Part shown: positions 16,012 through 23,422 of the stretch, one piece after another
How the letters are laid out: the number at the start of each line of letters is the position of its first letter
Position numbering within the stretch: position 1 is the first letter of the stretch
DNA from: CAZOKZ01 sp964580585
Lineage (GTDB): Bacteria > Sumerlaeota > Sumerlaeia > SLMS01 > JAHLLQ01
Assembly: GCA_964580585.1 (NCBI GenBank)
Contig: CAZOKZ010000058.1
Location: forward strand, 1-28,908
Direction: 5' to 3'
Length of the DNA: 28,908 nt
Notes under the pieces: generated by a model
What the model was told of the DNA's origin: nothing
The model's database searches: none
The model's input: only the letters and a program-made list of their open reading frames with translations
Program-made: the position numbers and the translations under genes

Positions 16012-17922
16012 ATGGGACTGTTCAGCCGCAAGAAAAACGATTCTTCCTCCGAAGAGGCACAAAAAGTCCCGATGAAGGACTTGAACGATGCTGTCGATGG
16101 GGTCGATCCCCTGGCTAACTTCAAGGAGACCGAGGCTGCCGCGCCAATCGGGCTGCGCCGCCAGGCTCCCACCGCCGAACAACGCGCCTACTTCGACCAG
16201 ATTCAGCGCGAAGGCGCCGCCAAGGGACGCACCCGACCCGCCATTGCCAATATCCTTGAACAATCGGGGCTTTTGCCCACGGAAATGATCGAGGAAGCCA
16301 TCCGCCAGGGTGGTGAAGAAGCCACTTCGATCAAACGCACGCTGATTCAACAAGGGCACCTGCGCGAAGAGGAATTTATCGATGCCTTGGCCGAAGGCCT
16401 CGGCATGGACAAAGTCGATCTGGCCGACGTGGAAGTGACCGAAGAATTGCTGGAGCAAATTTCCAAGAAAGTCGCCTGCGAATACAACGTTTTCCCGGTC
16501 GATTATACCGAAACCGAAATTTACGTCGCGATTGCCGACCCGCTGAATATCCAGGTCACCGACGACTTGGAGCGAATCCTCCAGAAAAAGGTCATCGGTC
16601 TCGTTTCGCACGAAGACGAAATTTTGCGTTACATTAAACGTTATTATGAAAGCGACGAATTATCTGGCATTTATCGCGAGGTCATCGACGACCAGCACCA
16701 AAAGGACCGTGGCGATGAATTCCACACGGAAATCGATATCGTCGATGACGTGAACGTTCCTCCGGTGGTTAAATTCGTCGATCTGATCTTCCGCCAGGCC
16801 GTTCACGACCGCGCCTCGGATATTCATATCGAACCGAATAAGCTGGGCGTGGCGATTCGGTTCCGCATCGACGGTGTTTGCCACGAGGTCCCTTCTCCTC
16901 CCAAAAAATGGCAGAACGCGATCATCTCGCGCCTCAAGGTTATGTCGGGCATGGACCTGTCGGAGAAGCGTATCCCGCAGGACGGTCGTATTAAACTGAA
17001 CATGCCGGATAAAAAGCTCGACCTTCGTGTATCGGCCCTCCCGTCCATTCACGGCGAATCGATCGTCATGCGTATTCTCGACCAATCGTCGGTTATTCTC
17101 GGTCTCGAGGACGTGGGTTTCCTTCCCGACAATATTAAAATCTTCAGCGAACTGATCCGCACGCCAACCGGGGTTATCGTGATGACAGGCCCGACGGGTT
17201 CGGGGAAAACGACGACGCTGTACTCGGCGCTTTCGACGCTCAACACGCCGGAAACCAAGATCATCACCATCGAAAACCCCGTCGAATACATGCTCGAAGG
17301 CGTCAATCAGGTCCAAATCAACGAAGAAGTCGGCTTGGACTTCAAGACGGGCCTTCGCTCGATGCTTCGCCAATCGCCCGACGTGATTCTCGTCGGTGAG
17401 ATCCGCGATATGGAAACCGCCGAAATCGCCGTTCGCGCTGCGCTCACCGGTCACCTGGTGTTCTCAACCCTCCACACCAACGATGCGCCTTCGGCCACCA
17501 CCCGTTTGACCGACATGGGCATCAAACCGTTCCTGGTGGCATCGTCCATTCAAGCCGTTATCGCCCAACGTCTTGTTCGTCGCCTTTGCAGCCATTGCAA
17601 ACACGAAGAACATACAGACGTGAGCCAACTGGAAGGCGTGGGTCCGACGGACGAGGAAATCGAAAACGGAATCGTCGCCGCCATTCCGGTCGGTTGTGAC
17701 CGTTGTTCCGGTTCGGGTTATCGCGGACGTACCGCCATTCACGAAATTTTCGTCATGGACGCCAAATTGCGCCAATTGGTTATTCGCGGCGAGCCGTCCA
17801 GCCGTTTGAAGAAACTCGCCATCCGTCGTGGCATGCGCACACTGCGCATGGACGGATTCCGCAAAGTGGTCCTCAGGCACACCTCGATCGAAGAGCTCGA
17901 TCGCGTGACAGCCGCCGATTAA
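16012..17922 (+). CDS. pilB: PilB/GspE-type type IV pilus or type II secretion assembly ATPase
   Basis: A 636-residue secretion/pilus assembly ATPase. A charged N terminus leads to the MshE-N type domain (ANILEQSGLLPTEMIEEAI ... EYNVFPVDYTE). The core has the ASDIHIEPN strand, Walker A TGPTGSGKTTTLYSAL (near residue 393), the Asp box, Walker B DVILVGEIRDMETAEIA (about 457) and the His box STLHTNDAPSAT. A four-Cys zinc site (CSHC near 526, CDRC near 563) is typical of PilB/GspE and absent from PilT. It hydrolyses ATP in the cytoplasm to polymerise pilin. No other pilus gene except the small PilT-N-like protein is in the window, so pilus and type II secretion cannot be separated. AAGGA lies 10 bases before ATG 16012. 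Confidence 0.93.
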   Translation: MGLFSRKKNDSSSEEAQKVPMKDLNDAVDGVDPLANFKETEAAAPIGLRRQAPTAEQRAYFDQIQREGAAKGRTRPAIANILEQSGLLPTEMIEEAIRQGGEEATSIKRTLIQQGHLREEEFIDALAEGLGMDKVDLADVEVTEELLEQISKKVACEYNVFPVDYTETEIYVAIADPLNIQVTDDLERILQKKVIGLVSHEDEILRYIKRYYESDELSGIYREVIDDQHQKDRGDEFHTEIDIVDDVNVPPVVKFVDLIFRQAVHDRASDIHIEPNKLGVAIRFRIDGVCHEVPSPPKKWQNAIISRLKVMSGMDLSEKRIPQDGRIKLNMPDKKLDLRVSALPSIHGESIVMRILDQSSVILGLEDVGFLPDNIKIFSELIRTPTGVIVMTGPTGSGKTTTLYSALSTLNTPETKIITIENPVEYMLEGVNQVQINEEVGLDFKTGLRSMLRQSPDVILVGEIRDMETAEIAVRAALTGHLVFSTLHTNDAPSATTRLTDMGIKPFLVASSIQAVIAQRLVRRLCSHCKHEEHTDVSQLEGVGPTDEEIENGIVAAIPVGCDRCSGSGYRGRTAIHEIFVMDAKLRQLVIRGEPSSRLKKLAIRRGMRTLRMDGFRKVVLRHTSIEELDRVTAAD

Positions 17923-17955
17923 TATTGCCGTCGGCATCTCTAGCACAACAATCCT

Positions 17956-17990
17956 CCCGAGCCGCCTAATCAACGGCTCGGGTTTTATTT
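17956..17990 (+). terminator. Rho-independent terminator after pilB
   Basis: CCCGAGCCG (17956-17964) pairs perfectly with CGGCTCGGG (17974-17982) across a 9-base loop, followed by TTTTATTT. It is a textbook intrinsic terminator 34 bases past the pilB stop. It ends only 6 bases before the ATG of the next gene. Confidence 0.9.
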
Positions 17991-17996
17991 CACGAA

Positions 17997-18344
17997 ATGT
18001 TCAACATGACGGACCCTGAAACAGAATCACCCCAATGGCAATTTTGGAACGTGGTGGCGCAGGCAGAACAAGCCGGAGCCGTGAAACTGCATCTGCGCCC
18101 CGGACACCCCCCGCTTTTGAGACGCGCGGATCGGAGCGAGTTGGCGCCGCTCGCCCCAGAGGCGATGGAAATCAACTCAAATGATTTGATGCGCGAGTTG
18201 TCCGCTGTTGTCGAACCGGAAGTCTGGCCACGATTAGAAGCCGAAGGTGGCGGCGATTTTACAATCGTCCAACCGGAAGGCGGCTCCCTGAGACTGGCGC
18301 TTTTTCGAGGAAATGGTGTGTGGAACGCGGTGGTTCACCTCTAA
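17997..18344 (+). CDS. Stand-alone PilT N-terminal-like domain protein
   Basis: A 115-residue protein that resembles only the N-terminal PAS-like domain of PilT/PilU. Matching segments are VVAQAEQAGAVKLHLRPGHP (family: A-GASDLHL-PG-PP), a LAPLAPE strand, LMRELSAVVEPEVWPRLEAE, and the closing GDFTIV ... SLRLALFRGNGVWNAVVHL (family: D-S-----GRFRVN-FRQRG--A-V-R-IP). The protein stops where PilT would enter its ATPase core, and no Walker A remnant is visible in any frame downstream. It could be a regulator or adaptor of the adjacent PilB-type ATPase, or a PilT remnant. An alternative start is ATG 18006 (MTDPETESPQW). No ribosome binding site is visible, since the terminator occupies that position. 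Confidence 0.6.
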   Translation: MFNMTDPETESPQWQFWNVVAQAEQAGAVKLHLRPGHPPLLRRADRSELAPLAPEAMEINSNDLMRELSAVVEPEVWPRLEAEGGGDFTIVQPEGGSLRLALFRGNGVWNAVVHL

Positions 18345-18617
18345 TTGATTCGTTTTGCATCATTTACGACCCGTTAGATGGAAAAACCCTTGAAGCATCC
18401 CGGTCAAGTTGGCCTACACTCTCGTCCAGCAGCCGTACCCGGCCGTTTTTGACGGAAGCCACCCGTCATCCAAAGCGGCATCCCGAAATCGGAATTCAGC
18501 TTACCGCGCCGTTTTCGTTCGCCAGGGCCGAGATAGCCCATCGTCTCGGTCGGGGGAAACCATCAGGTTGGTGGGATGGCAGAATCTTATATACGTTCGA
18601 GAGGTTGAGTCGAAACA
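18345..18617 (+). other. 273-bp non-coding region with possible structured leader
   Basis: No supported gene lies here. A weak stem GCCG-TACC-CGGC followed by CGTTTTT (18432-18450) may end the upstream gene. Nearer the next gene, CCGAGA (18528-18533) pairs with TCTCGG (18544-18549), then GAAACCATC and GATGG can pair further (about 18555-18580), followed by TTATATACG. This looks like a folded 5' leader for the zinc-ribbon gene. It does not match a riboswitch class, SRP RNA or RNase P RNA that I know. Confidence 0.3.
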
Positions 18618-19352
18618 ATGATTCCGGATATAGCGACACTCCTTGAAATTCAGGAAATAGACCAACAGCTCGCCGAGCTCCAACACCAACTGAACCGCTA
18701 TCCCACGATTTGGGACGAGGTGAAGACGGACCTGCGTCGTAAAACCGAAAAATTGGAAGCCGCCAAACAGGCGAAAACCAATTACGATAGCGAGCGTAAA
18801 AAAACCGAACGCGACCTGCGAATCAATTCCGAGAAGCTGAAGCAGTACCAGACTCAGCAAATGATGGTAAAAACCAGCAAGGAACTCTCTGCCATCAGCG
18901 CGCAAATCGATAACGTGAAGAAGATAATCGCCCGGCTGGAAGAAAAAGCGATTGGACTTCTCGATCAAAACGAAAACATCGCCGCGGGCATCGGCAAAGC
19001 CGAGGTGGAATTAAACGAGGCCAAAGCTCGCGCGAAAAAAGAACGCGAACGCATTCGTGAACAGGTCGCCAGCAAAAAACAGCAGATCGATAACTACACC
19101 AACGACCGTGGCGCCTTGATTGGCAAAGTCTCTTCCGGTTCGTTGGCGCTTTACGAACGCACGCGTAATCGCTGGAGCAACGATCCGATCGTTCCCGTCC
19201 GCAGTGGAAGCTGCACCGGCTGCCATTTCGCCCTCCTTCCCAATCGGCTGGTGGAAGTTCATCAAGAGGAATCGATTATTTTCTGCGATCACTGTGGCCG
19301 AATTCTCAGCCACGATGAAACCTTTGTTCCTGTGGCCGAAGAAGCCACCTGA
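18618..19352 (+). CDS. Coiled-coil C4-type zinc-ribbon protein (DUF164/CdsZ-like)
   Basis: A 244-residue protein of the C4-type zinc-ribbon (zf-RING_7, DUF164) family. Residues 1-170 are almost all charged helix (LLEIQEIDQQLAELQHQLNR ... KKTERDLRINSEKLKQYQTQ), predicted to form a long antiparallel coiled coil. The C-terminal zinc ribbon has two CxxC pairs, CTGC near residue 199 and CDHC near 223, with FCDHCGRILSH. Chlamydial CdsZ and Helicobacter FlgZ, from the same family, support type III secretion or flagellar assembly. Most members have no known role, and no such system is visible here. Conserved residues and length fit the family. The ATG is at 18618. Confidence 0.85.
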   Translation: MIPDIATLLEIQEIDQQLAELQHQLNRYPTIWDEVKTDLRRKTEKLEAAKQAKTNYDSERKKTERDLRINSEKLKQYQTQQMMVKTSKELSAISAQIDNVKKIIARLEEKAIGLLDQNENIAAGIGKAEVELNEAKARAKKERERIREQVASKKQQIDNYTNDRGALIGKVSSGSLALYERTRNRWSNDPIVPVRSGSCTGCHFALLPNRLVEVHQEESIIFCDHCGRILSHDETFVPVAEEAT

Positions 19353-19364
19353 CACACACAATCC

Positions 19365-19380
19365 CTCGCCGGGGGGCGAG
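19365..19380 (+). other. Hairpin just upstream of the lipoprotein ribosome binding site
   Basis: CTCGCC-GGGG-GGCGAG is a perfect 6-bp stem, between the zinc-ribbon stop and the GAGGAA ribosome binding site (19385-19390). It could modulate translation of the lipoprotein gene or be a decayed intergenic repeat. Confidence 0.35.
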
Positions 19381-19396
19381 AGGTGAGGAAGCGACC

Positions 19397-20410
19397 GTGA
19401 TAAATCGCAGGATTTGCGCGGGTTTGGCCCTGGCGGTGGTATTTACTAGCTGCACACGTTTAGCCGTGGATTCCACCCCGCCAGATGCGCGCGTTTTGTG
19501 GTCGCCCACCGGCGTTGACGGTTGGCGACCCTGGCCGCCCGCCGCCTGGAAGGAGAACACTCCTTCCCTCGGCGATGCTCCCACAACACCGCTTCGCACA
19601 AACGGCACCTACGGCGACACGATCTGGATTACCGTTGAAAAAGACGGCTATCATCGCCCCCTGCCGCAAACCGCCCAGTTATACGCCTTCCGACGAGAAC
19701 ACTTGAGTTTCGATTTGGTGGAAACCGCCGAAGCTCGCGCGACGCGACTCGCTGCCGAAGGCTTGGTTTCCTATCAAGGTCAATGGGTCGATCCCAAAGC
19801 GTACAATCTCGTGCAAGTCGATGGCGTGTGGATCGGACACGACGAAGCCGAACGCCTCGAAAATGAAGCCAAGGGGTTGGTGCTCTACAACAACGAGTGG
19901 ATGACACCCGACAAACGCGACGAACGTGAACGCGCCGACATGGAGGCCAAGGGCCTTGTATTTTTCAAAGACCGCTGGGTCTCGCCCGAGGTGCGTGCCG
20001 AAGAACAACGCCTGGATGCGCTGATGGATGTGATCGCGAACAGCGACCATGCGTCCTTGTCGTTGCCGCGCGTTGTGGGCCGAGTCGATGCCCCTGATGC
20101 GCGATTGGAATTCATCAACGAATCAACCACCGACGTTCGATTTGTCCTCAGCGGCCCGCAGACGCGTGAAATTGTTATTCTCGCCCAATCGAAATCCGAT
20201 ACCGCTTGGTCTGTGCTGCCCGGACGTTATCGGATTGCGGCTTTCTCCGCTGCTGATATCAGCCACGCCCGAACGGCGTTTGTGGCGCATCCTTTGGCGG
20301 GCGGGTATCACTATCAGATCGTCGCTGAAAACGAATTTCTCGACCAAGGACCCGAAAGTGTAGAAAAATACACGATTCCTCTGCCGCCGGGCATCCTACC
20401 TGAGCAGTGA
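19397..20410 (+). CDS. Predicted lipoprotein with PEGA-like region and four Trp-centred repeats
   Basis: A 337-residue secreted protein. A GTG start has GAGGAA six bases upstream. The N terminus MINRRICAGLALAVVFTSC is a lipoprotein signal with the modified Cys at position 19, so the protein is likely lipid-anchored. A PEGA-like stretch follows (VDSTPPDARVLWSP ... TIWITVEKDGY). The centre holds four consecutive copies of a unit with an aliphatic-aromatic strand and Trp-(V/M/I)-x-x: EGLVSYQGQWVDP, YNLVQVDGVWIGH, KGLVLYNNEWMTP and KGLVFFKDRWVSP, separated by charged helices. The C-terminal part appears to be a beta-rich domain. No enzyme motif is seen and the function is unknown. An envelope structural or binding role is only an inference. 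It is followed by a strong terminator. Confidence 0.75.
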   Translation: MINRRICAGLALAVVFTSCTRLAVDSTPPDARVLWSPTGVDGWRPWPPAAWKENTPSLGDAPTTPLRTNGTYGDTIWITVEKDGYHRPLPQTAQLYAFRREHLSFDLVETAEARATRLAAEGLVSYQGQWVDPKAYNLVQVDGVWIGHDEAERLENEAKGLVLYNNEWMTPDKRDERERADMEAKGLVFFKDRWVSPEVRAEEQRLDALMDVIANSDHASLSLPRVVGRVDAPDARLEFINESTTDVRFVLSGPQTREIVILAQSKSDTAWSVLPGRYRIAAFSAADISHARTAFVAHPLAGGYHYQIVAENEFLDQGPESVEKYTIPLPPGILPEQ

Positions 20411-20434
20411 AAATCAATCCTGCATCGAACGAAA

Positions 20435-20466
20435 AAAACCGGAACGGGTGACACCGTTCCGGTTTT
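20435..20466. terminator. Bidirectional intrinsic terminator
   Basis: AAAACCGGAACGG (20435-20447) pairs perfectly with CCGTTCCGGTTTT (20454-20466) across GTGACA. With A-run and T-run flanks it can end transcription from both sides. It lies between the convergent lipoprotein (stop at 20410) and the Helicase_C_3 gene (stop at 20490). Confidence 0.9.
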
Positions 20467-20489
20467 CAGTTGTGGGTTTGAGACAGGTG

Positions 20490-23255
20490 TTACACGAGCT
20501 TGGATTGCTGAATACGATCGACGCGATATACCGAGTACGCATCGCGCGTACGACAATGCGCGTACAGACGATCACGTTCGAGACTTTCCGGCGCGATGAG
20601 TTCCGTGACCTCGTCGCGCGTGGCTTTGATATAATCGATCTCGATTTCAAACTCGTTTTCGATCGCAAATTCCACCATGCGGCGCACATCGACAAGATTC
20701 GTCGCCGGGTTCGGACCGTTGAAGTTGTACTTCGACGTTCCCTTGGGCACCGAGGTGCTGACCAGGTGTGAAATCTGAGAATCGTACTCGCGGCGGACGG
20801 CTTCGACTCGAGCGTCCGTGGCCATTTCCTGGGCGCGTTGCCAAGTGCTGACCAGTTTCGACGCCAAGTCATTGAGCACCGTGAACGATCTGGGGTCGGC
20901 TTTGAGGCGTTCGAGCAACGGTGACAGGCGGTCGTGCGAAATTTCACGGCCCTTGTCGTCTTTCACCGCAAGTGCGAATCGCAACGCCGCAATCAGCTTC
21001 ACCATGTCGTCGCGAGTCAGCGACATGTTGTAACGATCGTCATCTTTGACCTGGACATGTTCGCTTTCGAGATGCGGCATGAAGCCGATTTTCTGCATTT
21101 CACGCGCGAGTTTTTTAACGTCTGCGTCGGGATTCAAAATCACGACGTTGTTGCCCACGACGCCTTTGATGTACGAGGAAATCCGGCGGTTGGTCTGCAT
21201 CTGGTTACGCAACATTTCGTCGTCCACCAGGATGAACCCACCCGCGTAGCCCATGTTGACTTCGCCGTGTTTTTCCGCGCATTCCTTGATCAGAATACGC
21301 AAGGAATCGGGCACGGGGGTGCGGCTGTGGCGTTCCAGGAACTGCTCGATTTCTTCGCCTGTCCAACCGGCATCCATGCCTTCGCGCAGGCTGACTTTCG
21401 TCACCGCCAGAATCGACATCACGTCGATGGATTTTACGGTACCGATTTCGTTCAGCTTGTAGAACGTGCGTAGCTCCAGGTCCGGCGGCACGATGATTTC
21501 GTTCGTCGGTTGAACAATGAACGAATCCACGTCGAAGTTGAGCGGCGTGACTTCGTTCGGGTATTCTTTTTCAAACAAATTCCCCCACAGCTCCAACGGG
21601 CGCGAGAAAACGAACCGCCCGAAGTCGGTGAAGCGGAAGGTGTACTGAAGAGGTTTTTGTTTACGCGGACGTCCGCGGCTGCCGCCACGCGCTTTGATCG
21701 ATTTACCATCGCCAAGGCGCACGCCGATGTTTTCGACGTCCTTTTCCGTGCCCACGCCAATGGCCAGAATCCCCAACCATTGCAAGGCTTCGGCGACGAT
21801 GGATTCGACGACCAATTCGTTGCTGCGTTGGTTCTTTTCAAGCACGAAGGTATCGCCGCGACCAGGAATGTCCTGGCCGATTTTGGGCAAGACTTCTTCG
21901 TAGAAGCCGTCTTCGACACACCAGCGATCGCGAGGCATTTCGGCCAAAATCTCAAGAACCACGCGGCGGAACGGCACAATCGGCACCATGCCGGTGGGTT
22001 CCGGCTCGGTGTGAACCATGTTGCCTTCGACAAATTCCTCGTTCCAGGCAGTCGTTTTGACCCACCAGTTTAGAACGTCCTGATAGGCTTGCTGGCTGTC
22101 TTGAATCCAGTCAAGGAACCCGGGCGCGACACGATATGTTTCACCGGTCGAAACCAGGAATTTTTTCTCGATCAAGAACAACGAAAGGAATTCGACGTAT
22201 TTCATCGTCTTGTAACGACTCAGCAGCGGCAGAACTTTCTTCAGATCGTTCTTACCGATGCCACCCGTCGCCAGCACGCGCACCGGATGACGGTGGGCGA
22301 AATTGGCGAACACAACGATGTCGCGCATCAAGGTGTTCGAGTTGTCCAAAATAACGCTGGGTTGTTTTTCCTTCTCGACCACGGTGATCGAGTCCAACTC
22401 GCGGAACGTGCGCGTGTCGGGCTGGAAGTGATTTGAAATAATGTACACGATGTCCCGAGGGATCATCAGCAGATTGTTGTATTTGTTGGCTCCGGGCACG
22501 GCGGTGAACACCAGGCCACTGGTATTCAACAACCACTGGATCGCGTCGCCGCGCGAATGATCGTAGCGGCGCTGGATATTCAATTCGAGCAAATCGCGGT
22601 ACACACAAATGCCCTTACGATCGGCCAGGCTCTGGAAAACGGCACGTTGTCCCTCGGTCAACCGATCAAGGTAGCGCCGCAGGAACTTGGGATCGAGCAG
22701 AGAGGAGCGAATCACGTGGATCAGGTAGTTCTTGTTGGCCGATTCCGGCTGAATGCGAAGCCCCTGGGTTGCTACGTGCTTTAACTCGTTATTTGACAGT
22801 TCTTTGAGGAAATGGCCAAGGTAACCTTCCCAGAACGAAGGCAGGTCGATATAGCGCAAAAACGGTTCGGGCACACCCACCAGGCGCAACGGGGTGCTGA
22901 GGCCGGGAACTTCATCGACAAAGATGATTCCCCGATCCATCATCGAATTGACGACTTCCATCATGTGCGTTTCATCGCCTTCGAAGAAACGCGTGCGCAC
23001 TTCAGAAAACTCGAGATCGCCACCATGAATCACAAGGAAGTCGATCAGATTGCTTTCTTCCTCGGTGATGTCGCTGGTGCCGGTTTCCCAAGCATTACGG
23101 TTCTGCAAACGCTGATAGAGGTTGTTAATGAGGATGTCCTGCTGATCGCCTTCGACATCGATATCATCTATATGTGCCGGGGCGATTCCCCATTGTTCCT
23201 CAATGCGTCTGAGATGTTCGATTGATAACGTCTTCAGAATACTTTTGAGCTTCAT
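20490..23255 (-). CDS. Helicase-associated protein (Helicase_C_3 with WYL-like C terminus)
   Basis: A 921-residue protein that lacks its own Walker motifs. The N-terminal part is helical with winged-helix-like stretches (ITEEESNLIDFLVIHGGDLE). Around residues 575-700, DSFIVQPTNEIIVPPDLEL, VTKVSLREGMDAGWTGEEIE and FLERHSRTPVPDSL match the Helicase_C_3 (XPB/Ssl2-like C-terminal) domain. The last 65 residues (VEFAIENEFEIEIDYIKAT, LIAPESLERDRLYAHCRTRD, YRVDRI) resemble a WYL ligand-binding domain. Proteins of this type are encoded beside XPB helicases in several bacterial phyla, and the XPB gene lies just upstream on the same strand. The likely role is partner or regulator of XPB in DNA repair or transcription; there is no direct evidence. 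ATG 23255 has only a weak AGGG upstream. Confidence 0.85.
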   Translation of the reverse strand: MKLKSILKTLSIEHLRRIEEQWGIAPAHIDDIDVEGDQQDILINNLYQRLQNRNAWETGTSDITEEESNLIDFLVIHGGDLEFSEVRTRFFEGDETHMMEVVNSMMDRGIIFVDEVPGLSTPLRLVGVPEPFLRYIDLPSFWEGYLGHFLKELSNNELKHVATQGLRIQPESANKNYLIHVIRSSLLDPKFLRRYLDRLTEGQRAVFQSLADRKGICVYRDLLELNIQRRYDHSRGDAIQWLLNTSGLVFTAVPGANKYNNLLMIPRDIVYIISNHFQPDTRTFRELDSITVVEKEKQPSVILDNSNTLMRDIVVFANFAHRHPVRVLATGGIGKNDLKKVLPLLSRYKTMKYVEFLSLFLIEKKFLVSTGETYRVAPGFLDWIQDSQQAYQDVLNWWVKTTAWNEEFVEGNMVHTEPEPTGMVPIVPFRRVVLEILAEMPRDRWCVEDGFYEEVLPKIGQDIPGRGDTFVLEKNQRSNELVVESIVAEALQWLGILAIGVGTEKDVENIGVRLGDGKSIKARGGSRGRPRKQKPLQYTFRFTDFGRFVFSRPLELWGNLFEKEYPNEVTPLNFDVDSFIVQPTNEIIVPPDLELRTFYKLNEIGTVKSIDVMSILAVTKVSLREGMDAGWTGEEIEQFLERHSRTPVPDSLRILIKECAEKHGEVNMGYAGGFILVDDEMLRNQMQTNRRISSYIKGVVGNNVVILNPDADVKKLAREMQKIGFMPHLESEHVQVKDDDRYNMSLTRDDMVKLIAALRFALAVKDDKGREISHDRLSPLLERLKADPRSFTVLNDLASKLVSTWQRAQEMATDARVEAVRREYDSQISHLVSTSVPKGTSKYNFNGPNPATNLVDVRRMVEFAIENEFEIEIDYIKATRDEVTELIAPESLERDRLYAHCRTRDAYSVYRVDRIQQSKLV

Positions 23256-23325
23256 GAGATCCCTGTGTCCCGCTCCTTCAACCGCTCGGATAGGCTTTGA
23301 TTTCGATACTTTCCACGGTGGTCAC

Positions 23326-23402
23326 ACCCATATGGATGGGTTTTTTCAGAAAAAGCAAGCTTTTTCTGAACGTTTTCGGAGAAAAAGTATTCTCCGGAAA
23401 AA
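23326..23402. promoter_or_regulatory. Three consecutive hairpins between xpb and its partner gene
   Basis: Hairpin A is ACCCAT-ATGG-ATGGGT (23326-23341). Hairpin B is a perfect 12-bp repeat, TTCAGAAAAAGC-AA-GCTTTTTCTGAA (23345-23370). Hairpin C is TTTTC-GGAGAA / TTCTCC-GGAAAA (23373-23401), with one bulged base. They fill most of the 167-base gap. On the minus strand they would fold in the transcript after the XPB stop and before the partner start, so attenuation or mRNA processing is plausible. On the + strand, hairpin A is followed by a T-run. Confidence 0.55.
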
Positions 23403-23422
23403 TATTTTCAAAAATCTCGTGC

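Noticed and set aside
18520..18600. Possible c-di-GMP (GEMM) riboswitch, suggested by GAAACC ... GGGATGGCAGAA
   Set aside because: The conserved core strings and the second stem of the class are missing, so it is listed only as an unassigned folded leader.
18345..19396. RNase P RNA, sometimes found beside DUF164 genes
   Set aside because: The universally conserved core strings (such as GAGGAAAGTCC) are not present on either strand.
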